In this document: piece by piece, positions 23,421 through 35,000 of the stretch
Numbering within the stretch: position 1 is the stretch's first letter
Layout: the number at the start of each line of letters is the position of its first letter
Source: Cenococcum geophilum 1.58
Taxonomy: Eukaryota; Ascomycota; Dothideomycetes; Gloniales; Gloniaceae
Direction: 5' to 3'
NCBI GenBank assembly: GCA_001692895.1
Contig: KV748182.1
Coordinates: 1,306,341 to 1,370,340, forward strand
DNA: 64,000 nucleotides
The notes under the pieces: generated by a model
Seen by the model: only the letters and a program-made list of their open reading frames with translations
What the model was told of the DNA's origin: nothing
Databases searched by the model: none
Position numbers and translations under genes: made by a program

Positions 23421-25469
23421 AGTGACGACATCTTATAATATGGCAACTCCACATACCCTAATCGCGATAAGCTTATTTCTGGGGGGTTTATACAAAAGGT
23501 AGGTAAAGATATAGGAAACGCCGATTATAGAGAGGACGTTAGTCGAGGAGGAGGCTCTATTACTATACTAAAGTAGGGAGTCGCGGTAGAGGCCTAGTGG
23601 TAAAGAGGGGCTCTTTTAAATCGCTTACTAATGTTAATTACACATTAATATGCGAAGTCAAATCTAGAGCCTTATTCTAAAGCCTTACTAAACAATTAAC
23701 TTAATTACAGATTTATATAAGCCGTAGTAGTAGCCGCCACTAATTATAAAACGGGTAATATTAAAAGGCGTATAGATTAAACAGTTATAATATAGAGGCG
23801 ATTTATAACCGAACAGTAAGGAGCTTTAAGCCCCATATCCCTTTATCTAGTAAAAAAGACTTTTTATATTAGGCGCTTTAGGCGCTCCTACCTAAGTTAG
23901 CATACTATGGGCACCCTAGCTAGCGTAATTTTATTAGCAAGCCTTACTAAAACGCATTAACTTATAATGCCGATAAAATGCTATAGAAGGCCACTACCTA
24001 TATATATATATTTGAGGAAGTTAGGTAAAAAGTTATAATATATAATATTATAGCTATAGGTTTCTACCCTTCCTCTATTAAGCAGCTGCCGATTATATAG
24101 GAAAATCCTCTATTAAAGTCTTCCCCTAAATTACTACTACCTATCCGCTTTATACGCGTTCTTAATATTAATAAGGATAAGCTTCCCTCTTAAATCTTAC
24201 TACTAAATACTATCTATCTATCTATTACCTATTCTCTACATTAAAACTAATTTCCCCTTAACTTAACTATATACTAGCCCTCAACCTATTTTTAAAGTAA
24301 ACATTATAATAGTATATATGCCAATAAGGAGTTATAGATATCTTATGCTAATTGGTTATTATAGATAAATAAAAACCCTAGGTATGCAGCCACCCCAGCT
24401 AAGCGCACTAAGCGTCCTACGTTAAAAAGGCATTACTAAAAAATAGAGATGGGACCATTAAGCCAGCTCTAAAGCCGCGAAAGAAGAAAGTGGTAGATAG
24501 CTATTAAAAGGAGATTAGAGGGTTTCTAATTAAGTAGGAAAAGAATAGTAAGGTAGCTAAAGCTATAAAGACAGCTTAGCTACCTATTAAGAAGCCTTTA
24601 CTAACCCATTCTATCCTGCCAGCCGCTAGAAATGTCGCTATACATAGTCTAAAGAGAACCGAGTTAAATAAAAATAGTGCCGCGAAGATGGCTATTATAG
24701 ACACTAGAAAACTATAAAAGAGGGACCTCTTTAATATTATAGGTTAGACGATTAGTCGCATAAAGGAGGGGTAGGATACTTTATAGACTATATTACCCGC
24801 TAATTACCAGAATATTAAGAGTTTAAAGATGGAAATTAAGAAACTTTAAAAAGCTAAAAAGGCTTAAAATATATCTATTGTTAATCTAATCCGGGACGCC
24901 TAAGTAATAAAGTAGGACTATCTCTAAGGTTATAAAACTATATTCGCAACTAACCAAAGCGCGTAATGATATAAATTAGAGAAAGGTAATATTTTAAGAG
25001 CTTTTAGTAAAGAACTAGCTTAAGGTTATAAGGGAGGACGTACTATATACGCTAAATGAGGTATATTAAGCGCTATAAGTAATTAAACGGTTTAACCAGC
25101 GGCTGTTTAATAGAGGATTAATTAAGGGCAGAAGGAGTGCTTAAAGGAGGCTATAGTAAAGGCTCAATCAGCTTTACCTACTCTCCTATTATAAAATAAT
25201 TAAAAACAATATATAAATTCTATACTTAGCTAGGTTATTACCTTTTTATATTAGTAGTCTAGGCAGGATTTATAAAGTTTAATAAACTAATAAGTTAGTT
25301 TAGTTCTTAAATCCTAAAGATTATAACTATATAAGACTTATACTACCTAAGGTAATCTACTATAAAATGCCGCTAGACTTAGCATTCTATATATTTACTA
25401 GAACTTCTTAATTTACCTTACTATTAATAAGCATTAAATGGCGGCAATTTACCTACTAGCGTTACTGCG
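23421..25469 (+). pseudogene. unidentified degraded coding region
   Basis: Between the two SNF2-gene copies, plus-strand frames remain open apart from RIP stops. One (about 24390-25080) includes KPALKPRKKKVVDSY, SRIKEGQDTLQTILP-like and LKMEIKKLQKAKKAQ, which looks helical/coiled. Another (about 23740-24250) includes TVIIQRRFITEQ and FEEVRQKVIIYN. I do not recognise a family. Part may be the N-terminal region of SNF2 copy B, or a separate element. Confidence 0.35.
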
Positions 25470-27853
25470 GAAATACTTAACTTTAATATCTACTTCGCCT
25501 AACTCTTTACCTCTACTACCTTAACTAACTCTTGCACGGCACCTCTACGCGACATTAATTAATTAATTAATTCGTTTAACCGCTAATTACAGCTTTAAGC
25601 TATAACTTACACCCTAAAACTATAGCAATCTGCCCAGTTAATTAATTTTTATAATTAGTTTGTCTTACCTACCTACTTTAGGCTTGCACCTTTACTAAAC
25701 ACTAACTAGATTCTTCCGCTCTTATATAGCAACGCTCTACTTCTCCTTTATTCTATTTCGGTATCTTTACGCATTACTATAAAGGACTTAGATATTATAA
25801 ATAGATGGAAAATTAATGCTCGTCGCCTTAAGGAAATTAAGAAGATAATCTTAAATAGTATAGTAAAGGCCAGGCTTAATAAAGTCGCGTTTCGTACCGC
25901 TAGAGATAAAGTACTACGCAATAACTTTATTTAGAAGGTTCTTAGTAACTTGCCTAAAAGGAAAGATATTTTAGAGAGCTAGTCCAAAGATACTATTATT
26001 ACTTTAATAATATCTTAGAGAACTAATACTATAAAATAGCAAAATAAGTTAAAACTTAGAAGTTAGACTTAAACTAAATTTAAACCTATAATAACGCTAG
26101 CGCCTATATTTGCTCCTAAGCAAATCTTAGAATTACTAGGCCCTACATTATTAGGTAAGCCGCTTTTACTTAAAAATATAACCTTTTAATTTTAAAGAAT
26201 AAACTTAACTACCTAAAACACTATAGAGCTTTATACGATCTATAATATTATAAAAGCCAATATAGAAACTCTAATAATTAAAGATATTAGTTTCTTGCTA
26301 TTTTAAGAGGTTATAATATTAGTAGGGTTTAACTCAGACAAAGATTAAATTGCATAGGTCGACGTTAAATCCTATAAAAAGGCTTATATTACCTAGCAAG
26401 GGGTATTATAAGCCGCATTCTAGCGATATATGCTATACTATAGAAGTAAAGTGGAATTTATACTTAAGAGTACTAATTATAAGTTCTTTTAATAATATCT
26501 AGCTATCTATATACTAATAATTGCAGCTAAGTATCCAATTATAAAAACACCGTACTAAATACCGCGCAAGTAAAGTATAAACCCTCCCAGCATTACCAAT
26601 ACCCCAGTTCGCCAGTTTTTGCGCGGCAAGCCCATATATAAGAAATAGTAAAAGACTGCGTCTAAGCAGACCCGCAAGCACTTAGAGTACTTAGATAATA
26701 AGTTTATTAATAAAGACACTAAAAGTAAGAGCGATGCTTTATTAACCTTATTAGTGTACAGCAGTATTCTAAGTTTATTAGGTTAAAAGAAACGTAGTTA
26801 TAAAAGGGAGCAACCTGCTAGAGCATTTAAAGGCAAATTATAGTAAACTACTAAGGACAGCCGCGGCGGTCTAGCTATCTAGCCTATAGGGGGTCCTAAT
26901 AGTATAAAGGAGAATAAAGATAATTATAATGCTCTCTAAAGCGCAACCGCTCTAGATCTTAAACCAGCTTAATTATAGGTTATAACTATAGACGATCTAG
27001 CTAGTAATATTATACAGGTTTCTATAAAAGACAATAACCTAAAAGAAGAGGCCCTTAAAGATATAATAAACAAAGCCAATAGGGAGGCAAAGGCTGCCAA
27101 TTATATTAAGCAAAGGTATAGGTATATAAGTATATAGAGTACATCTTAAATTAGACTAATATTAGCTTTTTTTATATTTTGAAAAGCCGCTATAGTAAAA
27201 GTAGGCGGTAAGGTTAAGAGAATAGAGTAGTAGATGTATAAACGCTTAGCTAAGCTATAGGGGGTTTTTAAGGGGGCCCTCCTAGGGAATAATATAGTCC
27301 CTATTCCCTATAGATAGGGTCTAAATCTAAAGTTTAGGGCGTTCTTATACTAGCTATATAGTATATTTAAGATATTCTACTAGAAACGCATAAAGCTAAA
27401 TAGTAGGGTTTTTATAGACGGTATAGGGACCGGCAAAATAGTAACCGCATACTTAACTATTATCTTAAATTACTATTATGCTATAAACCTAGACAAAGTA
27501 GCTACTAATTAAGCGTCTAGAAATACTAGTTAATATTTACCGAAGGGCCACTAGGATATTAACGCTAAGTATCCTAGCTAGGATAAAATACCTCTACCGT
27601 ACTTACGCGTAAATCGCAACGCTATATTTATAATGCGTAAATAATATAGTGCCAGCCTAGTTATCGCAGTTCCGCATATTATTACTGCTTAAAGAGATAA
27701 TTATATCTTATTGTTTAAAGACTTACCACTTATAACGTAAGCGTAGGCACCGCTAAGAGTTATAATATACTATTTAACAGTAGATATTTCTCCGGGCATA
27801 GAGCAGCCAACTTTAAATAAGTAGCTAGAAATAAAAATATTAGGAAACTAGAC
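25470..27853 (+). pseudogene. SNF2-type helicase, copy B, N-terminal part
   Basis: This is the counterpart of 11400-13770. At 27330-27470 the frame reads FRAFLYQLYSIFKIFYQ, then RIKLNSRVFIDGIGTGKIVT: a recognisable SNF2 lobe-1 entry with Walker A (motif I, GxGTGK) at 27425-27455. Motif Ia-like ASLVIAVPHIITAQ follows at 27655-27695. A K/R-rich stretch (KKRSYKREQPARA) lies near 26780-26825. Damage is mostly TAA/TAG. The MITE inserted at TA 27854-27855 interrupts the frame, which resumes at 28290. Confidence 0.65.
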
Positions 27854-27855
27854 TA

Positions 27856-28289
27856 ACGTATACCATAAGCGAGCGGCCCACCCAAGCGAGCGGCCCACCT
27901 CAAAACTCACCAAAAAATAGCAAAATCGCACCTTAGCATCTTAACAACCACTTAATAATAAATTCTAATAATTTGGATTTAGACTTTTATATATACTCTA
28001 TAGCTCCTATTAAAGTTGCATAGTAGCTAGCTTAGTGGTTTTTAAGATATAGCAATTTAACCCAATTTGGCCTTATTTTGGCCCCCAAAATTTAATATCT
28101 TAAAAACTACAAAGCTAGCTACTATGTAACTTTAATAGAAGCTATAGAGTATATATAAAAGTCTAAATCTAAATTATTAGAATTTATTATTAAGTGGTTG
28201 TTGAGATACTAAGGTGCGATTTTGCCATTTTTTGGCGAGTTTTGAGGTGGGCCGCTCGCTTGGGTGGGCCGCTCGCTTATGGTGTACGT
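27856..28289. mobile_element. 434-bp palindromic MITE with TA target duplication
   Basis: It has inverted arms of about 190 bp and a loop of about 40 bp near 28050-28095. Left end is ACGTATACCATAAGCGAGCG and right end is its complement apart from one transition. TA occurs at 27854-27855 and 28290-28291. Near each end a 15-17-bp word (AAGCGAGCGGCCCACC) is repeated twice. The equivalent place in SNF2 copy A (about 13770) has no insertion. There is no coding capacity. The arms retain many CA/TG sites, so RIP is much weaker than in the surrounding gene. The AAGCGAGCG word resembles the sequence at 53626-53635 next to a pogo-like fragment, a candidate source of transposase. Confidence 0.93.
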
Positions 28290-29898
28290 TACCTATAATG
28301 CTTTAAATATTTATTAGGTTCTTACAGATAAAGCAAAAACCCCTTACCTATAGTTCTCTAACAGTGTCCTACTACTTAAAAAGGGCAATCCTTTAATTAG
28401 TACCCCGGCTGCCCTAGTAATAAGATTTATTATAATTATAATATCTAAATACCTAAAATAGCGTATTATTAATAACTTTATAATTACTAGAAGTGTCTAC
28501 CGCTTCTTATCTAATGGTAAGCGAGAGGATAAAGGTTAGCAGTCGGTTAAGACCACATTTTTTAGTAGAGTTTTATAGGATAAGTTTTATAATAAGAAGA
28601 ATAAAGAGACTATAGTTAACTAATTTCTTTATTACTATAAAAGTACTATACCAAAACGCCTTAGATTCTTTATTTAGGCTATATTAGGGACTCTAATAGA
28701 GAATAGTGTTATAGATATATATTGGTTTATTATAAGTGGCCTTTCGGATCTAGATTAGGCAAGCGCCTAAGATAATAGCATTCTTAAAAAATACACGTCT
28801 GTTAAAGTTAAAAAAAAAATAGTAAAGCTATAAAGTCATTTTTTAAAATAAGGAAAGAGCAACCCTAAAGGGGTTTTACAGTCTACGGCATATAAAGAAT
28901 TAGTTTAGGTCGGTAGAGAAATACTTATAAACTTTAAAATTCGCCGTACCTTAAATACCATCGGCTTTAATGGAAAAAAATTAAAAGTTATTTTAGGCGA
29001 GCTCTAAACTTACTACCTAAACTATAAGTATAGAACTATAGAAATTAAATTGCTATAGGGTATAAAAAGTGCAATAGCGTTAGAAATAGAAGAGGTATTT
29101 TAGTAGAAAATGGTTAAATAGAAAGAAGATAGTTCTTTTAAGGGGAACTAACTAGTACAAATGGCCGGTACCTCCTTAGGCACCTACTTTACGTGCTATG
29201 TTACAGCGATAACGCCTAGGTTACTTTTATAGAAGGATAGATATAATAAGGATCTGCTAAATAACGACAAAATTAATATATAAGCGAAATTTCACGTAAA
29301 ATTAATTAAATCTCCTATTAGAAGCATCTTAGATAAGAATAAGGAGGAAATTCTTTACGGCAACGCAAAGTTTAAGGCGCTTTTAGTTATCTATAAAGAA
29401 GCTATATAATTAAAAAAACATTAGGGGGTATTATAGTAAGGTTATTATTAGTACTAATTTCCTAACTATTAGGGCGGTATATATAGCAATAAGTAATAAA
29501 ACACTCTATTTTTTTTACCTCTTAACAGCAGCTTGCTTAACGGGAACTCTAAGCTAATACTTATTTTAGGCCTTGGTTGCTAAATATAGCGAGGACACTA
29601 TTATATATCTCCCTAGAGGAACATTACTAAAGTAAAAGAATTATATTATCTATAATTTATAGAAGCAGCTAACTAGACTATAGATTCTTTTATTATCTCT
29701 AAAGGCTATTATAGAGGGTATTACCCTTAATAAGGTATACTTTATTATACTTATAGAGCTTAATTTATCCTTTAGCAAATAGGAACAGTTTATATACCAT
29801 ATCTACCGAATTAGCTAAAAAAAAACCCTCTTTTAATAGTATATATTTTATATAACACGGCTTCCTATATTAAGGTTAGAATTCTAAATAAGTATAAG
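28290..29898 (+). pseudogene. SNF2-type helicase, copy B, C-terminal part
   Basis: The frame resumes after the MITE (VLTDKAKTPYLQF at about 28319) and continues with RIP stops. The C-terminal helicase lobe is clear. About 29505-29640 reads LTAACLTGTLS*YLF*ALVAKY then EDTIIYLPRGTLLK. Motif V (LLLSLKAIIEGITL) is at about 29690-29730. FSK*EQFIYHIYRIS*KK at 29771-29825 corresponds to motif VI (the family's RxxRxGQ) and is the strongest evidence for SNF2 assignment. The frame ends at the chromovirus insertion (ATAAG, 29894-29898) and resumes at 44798. Confidence 0.7.
29894..29898. repeat. target-site duplication ATAAG, left
   Basis: ATAAG precedes the left LTR at 29899 and is repeated at 44798-44802 after the right LTR. 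Joining the flanks restores the order seen at 21975-21995 in copy A. Confidence 0.95.
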
Positions 29899-30324
29899 TG
29901 TAACGGAACCTTGTAGCAAGAACTACGGTAGGCTCGTTAATGGGCTAGGTGTATAGGAAATGCAAGTACAAAAGTCAACAACGTAATAATAACTAGTGGA
30001 GTGGTTGCCCAATAAATTAACTCCAATTATATTCTAAGAATCACTATAAGGAAGGAACTATCTAGGTAGGGACTAAGGGTCCTTAAATACATAACCGTAC
30101 TCCTATGAAATCCTTCTTATACGTAATATACGTATACTCTATTTACTCTATTACGGATTATATAGATCCTACAGATTATATAGATCACCCTATATAACCT
30201 TAGTTACCATTCCTTGTTATATAGCTCTATTAGCTCCATCCTAGACCGTGCCTAAATTAACCAACTAGCTTCTTCCGACTCCTCTCCTAGTAGTTATAAT
30301 ATTGTACTTAAAGCGTCCGTAACA
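29899..30324 (-). repeat. chromovirus family 2 LTR, left (3' LTR)
   Basis: 426 bp, from TGTAACGGAACCTTGTAGC to GCGTCCGTAACA. It matches 44372-44797 over its full length; differences are mainly C/T and G/A. It lies next to the pol 3' end, so it is the 3' LTR of the minus-strand element. Confidence 0.95.
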
Positions 30325-30341
30325 CTATCTCCCTCCTTTTT

Positions 30342-31490
30342 ATCTTCGTCCTTAAAGATTTAAAATATCTCTAAGTCGTTTACTAGAGGTATAATATCTA
30401 TCTAATTAATTTAGTTAATATTGTTACTTATTATACCTAAAGTAATTTCTTCTTCTTCAACTACTCGTCGTATTCGCACTATTGCTGCGATATTATCTCT
30501 TAGTAAGATTATACCATCTCCATATTCTTACTGTTTAAAAGAGGGGTTAGTTTATATTACGTTGGCGAACCTATTTTTACAATAACCGTCCTCTTACTCA
30601 GAGTGTACTAAAGCGAATATTTATTCGTCCTATAACGTTCGCTCTATCTCTAATGCTAAATATACGTAACCTATTACTCTTAATAGTCGTCTGGTTCCCT
30701 AATTGATTTATCTTAGGGTCTTATATTTAATCTACTACTACGCGGCTAGATAATAAACTATCTATTACTCTGGCGGAACTACGCCGTTCTTATAACACAG
30801 AATAGAAGGCTGCTAATGCTTAGCAACGGGCTCTTAAGTCTCATCTTATAGCGTCTACTTGGTTAATTCGTCTTAAGAAGGTTTATAAAAAGGTGTATTT
30901 TAAGAAATAGAAACTTATAGAATAAGATTTACTAAAACTTGGCGATAAAAGAATAAATTTTTCTTTAATAGAGAAGGAAACAGATCTAAGTAGTTTAGTA
31001 ACTGTTTTTCTTAGGTCCCCCTTAGGTAACTTATTCTTTAGCGATCCTTCTTTATTAATACTGCCTAACCTAATCTCTTCCAATACTCCTGTACCTTTCC
31101 TATAGTATTCTTTAAATTTTCTAATAGCTCCTAGGTAGTCTTAGTATAGCCTATCTACTTAACCTTATACTATATTTTATTATTAATGTCCTTATAACTA
31201 ACAATCTTTAAAACTTACTATTTGTCTTCTTCCTATCCTCTATACATGTCTACTTTATAAACTAGTAGCTTAACATTCCTATATACTGGCTCTAGCATTA
31301 CGATATGCTATATAGGGTAAATCTTTATTTTAGCTAGTAGGTTTAACTTAAACGTAACTAGTAAAACCCTCTACGTAATTTTAAAAGGTCCTAGTCTAAC
31401 GTAGTCTAACTTCTTACTTAGTTATTAACTCTTAAAATTTTTATATAGTAGCTATACTTTATCTCCCTCCTTAAGATCTAGTTCCTTAGA
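30342..31490 (-). pseudogene. chromovirus family 2 pol, integrase C-terminus and chromodomain
   Basis: Reading minus from 31490, RLGPFKIIRRVLRVTFRLNL lies near 31415-31340, the integrase C-terminal GPF-type module. YVIVLEPVYRNV is near 31290. A chromodomain-like segment (VLKIVSYKDINNKIQYKVKQVDQLY) runs near 31220-31140. A basic and Ser-rich tail containing IRLGSINKEGSLKNK follows near 31080-31030; its relation to the original stop is unclear. The frame is continuous with 38412 onward once the nested element is removed. Confidence 0.7.
31486..31490. repeat. target-site duplication TTAGA, left
   Basis: TTAGA directly precedes the left LTR at 31491 and is repeated at 38407-38411 after the right LTR. 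Confidence 0.95.
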
Positions 31491-31677
31491 TGTCACAGTG
31501 CTGCAATAAAGTAGACTGAATAACTACGTTGTGGTATAAAGAGGGGAAGAAGGTGGAAAGGGGGTATTGTATATAAATAGTAGGGCCAGCCGCCAAGTCG
31601 CTAGTGGTGGGCCAGCTAACAGTAGGGAACAGTACGAGACAGTATGAAACAGTATGCGTTAGGTCAGTGCCGTAACA
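31491..31677 (-). repeat. chromovirus family 1b LTR, left (3' LTR)
   Basis: 187 bp, from TGTCACAGTGCTGC to GTGCCGTAACA on the plus strand, the reverse complement of the family 1a LTR. Just inside it, TACTCCTCTCCCCTAG is the complement of the polypurine tract. Confidence 0.96.
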
Positions 31678-31802
31678 GTACTCCTCTCCCCTAGATGGTT
31701 TGGTCCCTAAACCGAATAGATAACTTAAAAATAGGCAGTGTACGGGGTTGCCTATTTTCTACCGCAAAGATATTAGTTCCGCTTACCGCCCTTAACCAAG
31801 CT

Positions 31803-31977
31803 AATAGCGATTTTCTATGCCGGGCATGGAAAATCCTGATTAGTTAGTTTAGTGAGTAAGGTCGGCAGAACTCTACACCGCCACCCAAATCGGTCCGTGT
31901 GGCGTTTCTTGGCGAGAATTTGGCTAATTAGACAACTTTAACTGCCGGTTAAAGTTCTATAACATCTTAACTACCAC
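31803..31977 (-). repeat. dual-palindrome module, chromovirus 1b
   Basis: Palindrome 2 is at 31809-31835 (GATTTTCTAT, centre GCCGGGC, ATGGAAAATC) and palindrome 1 at 31934-31956 (AACTTTAAC and GGTTAAAGTT). The flanks are AATAGC, CTAATTAGAC and TAACATCTTAA, the reverse complement of copy a. Confidence 0.9.
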
Positions 31978-32006
31978 AAATTTTAATGCGGTGGTTGGCC
32001 GCGACC

Positions 32007-35000
32007 TTAGCGTGACTTTTCCTTATCTTATGCCCAGTCTAGGGGTCCTAGCTTCTTAGGGTGTTGCTTATAGAAGCGCTATACAGCTTGTTTGCAACCC
32101 TTTAGGTCTTCCTCTAGCTGCTAGGTTGTATCCTTATAATATTTCTATTTAATCTTATAAGTTAGGCCCTGGGGGTCTTCGTTATATACATTAAGGATTT
32201 TCTTAAACTCCCATTTGTCTTCTATATTGCCGTTATTATTTCTCTTTACCACTCGTCCTTATATATTACGGCGCTCTATAGTATTAATATTTGCTTAGCC
32301 AGGGATCTCTTTAGCAGCCTAGAGGCGGACCTTAGATGTATAAAAGGATTTATTTACTCAGATATGGTCTAGGAGGTCTACTATAACTGCCCCTTAGTAT
32401 ACTGCGAGTACGGGGTACAGGCCGTCCCATTTGTCGTCCCATTTCTTCTTAGGTCTGTTTATCTTTATATTTTCTAAGCTAACTATAACTATATTACCTT
32501 CGTAGAATAACGCGCTCTTATCCCTACGGGTATTAGCATTATCTTTATAGCGTTGCTATAAAATCCGGGCTAGGGCCTTAAGCTATATTAATATCTGCTT
32601 AAAGCAGTTGGCCACAGAGTCTACGCGGAAGAACTCCTTCTTTGCTTGTGCTAATAGTGTTAGTAGGTAGGGGCCAGTAGGCTCGATTCTGAGGCGAGGG
32701 TTAAAGCTATAATTTGTAAAAAATAGGGAGATGCCTGTGCTCTCGTTGACTTAGTTATTTATAGCAAACTCGGCGAGCGGCAGGTAGTTAACCCAGTCGT
32801 CCTATATAAAGCTAACAAAAGCATAAAGGTATTTATTTACGGCGGCGTTAATAATTTTAGTTTGGCCGTCCGTTTTTGGGTACTAGGCTAAGCTTAGTCG
32901 TAAGGTTGTCTTAAGGCGTTTACTTAGTCGTTGCTAGAAGTTATTAATAAATTATATGCCGTGATTGGAGATAATCGTGCTTAGTGCACCGTGGAGCTTA
33001 TATATATTATTAACAAAGCTATTAACTAACTCCTCTATTAAGAGTCCTGTTACTAGAACGAGGTATCGCATTTTAGTTAGGCGGTCTATAATAACAAGGA
33101 TATGTTCGTATACCTTACCGTAGCGTTAGTATACTGGCAGCGTTATAATATAGTTAATTAAGATATCGGTTTATGGGCGGGTAGGTAATTTTAGTGGCTT
33201 TAGGAAACCGGGTGGGGCAGAATAGGGGGTTTTAGTGCGAAAGTATAGGGTACAGTCTTTAACAAAGGTAGCCGTAAACTGGGAGATTCCTAGCCACTAG
33301 TATGTTTGGTTTAAGAGGTTAAGAGTTTTAACCCGGCTGGGGTAACTAGCGGGGCCGCTGCTATAAGAGCGATAGGTAACTTCTAGGCGGAGGTCTAGGG
33401 CATTAGGGACGAAGAGACGTTAGTGGAAGTAGATCTGTTTGTTAACAATACTACATTCTAACTTATTATAACGGAGTAATTTCCTAATTTTCTTTAGCTA
33501 ACGGCGAGCTTTCTAATTACGCAGGGCTGCCACTATATCTCTTATAAGTTCGTTCTCCTGGTATCCTAGCTAGATTAACTCGTTTAGTAACTTTTCGGCT
33601 ATTTTAGAGTCTAGAGCGGCTATAAACTCCGCGTCATTAGAGTTACAGGACTTATATAGTAATTCTTTTAAGATTATAGGGTTAACTTTCTAGGGCGGTA
33701 TAACAACTTAGGCTCGGTGGCGGAGGCGTTTATTATTAGCGTCTTTAGGCCTTATTCCTAGTAGCCGGCTTAAGGCGTTAGGGAGCGTGGCTTTACTACC
33801 GGGTCTATATATAATTACAAAGTTAAACTATAAAAGGAACTCTGCTTACTAGACTTAGCGCTAGTTTAGCTGCTTAGTAGTTATAAACGTCTATAGATTC
33901 TTATGGTTGGTAATAATTTTAAACGGCTTCTTAGTCCCTTATAGCTTAGGACGCTATTCCTCTAAAGCCTTAACAATAGCTAGGAGTTCTTTATTATAGA
34001 TCTCATAGTTACATTCCAGCACGGAGTGCTTTACGGAGAAAAATGCGACTAGTCTTAATTTTCCGTTATTATTATACTAGGAAAGGACTCCGCCAAAAGC
34101 CTAATTTAATGCGTCTATCTTTACCACTGTTTTCTTTATATAGTTATAGTATACTAGTACTGGTGCTAAAGTAAAGGCTCCCTTAAGGGCCTTAAACGAT
34201 TTGGCTTATTCTAGTCCCTATAGCCATCCGATATCCTTCTTTAGAAGTTTTATTATAGGTATAGCAATAACAGAGTAGCCTTAGATAAATCGTTAGTAGA
34301 AGTTCGCAAAGCCGAGAAATTATTATAGTTCTTTAATTAATGTCGGGTCCTTCTATTCCTATAAGGCCTGTATCTTTTTAGGGTCTATGGTTATACCATT
34401 AGTCGAGATAATTAAGCTAAGGTATTTTATTTTAGTAGAGTAGAACTTAGACTTATTAATATTAATCTAAAGTCTAGCATTACCGAGTCTTTAGATGACT
34501 TCATTTATATACTTAGTATGCTTGGCGCGTGTTTTAAAAAAGACAAGGACGTTGTTAAGGTAGGCAGTGTAGTAGTTATTAAGGGCGTTATATAGAACAT
34601 GGTTAATATAGTTTTAGAATATAGCGGGTATATTATAGAGGCTAAATGGTGTAACTAGTATCTTATAGAGTCTAAACCGGGTAATAAATGCTATAAGCCA
34701 CTTATAGCCCTCCGCAATCCAGATTCGGTTAAACGCAGCAATTATATTAAGTTTAGTAAAGTATTTGGCGCTATAAAGTGCGTCAAGTGTCTTGCGGATT
34801 AGTGGCAGTAGGTATTAATTCTTAATAGTGACTGTGTTTAGGCCTTGGTAGTCGTAGTAGATTCGTACACCGCCGCCAGGCTTAGCAGCAAGGAGGAGTG
34901 GTGCGGCAGCTAGTAAGGTTAATTCGCGGATAAAACCCTTATCTAGCATCTTATTAATCCACTTCTTTACACACCTAAGTTTAGCAGGTAAGAGTGGTCT

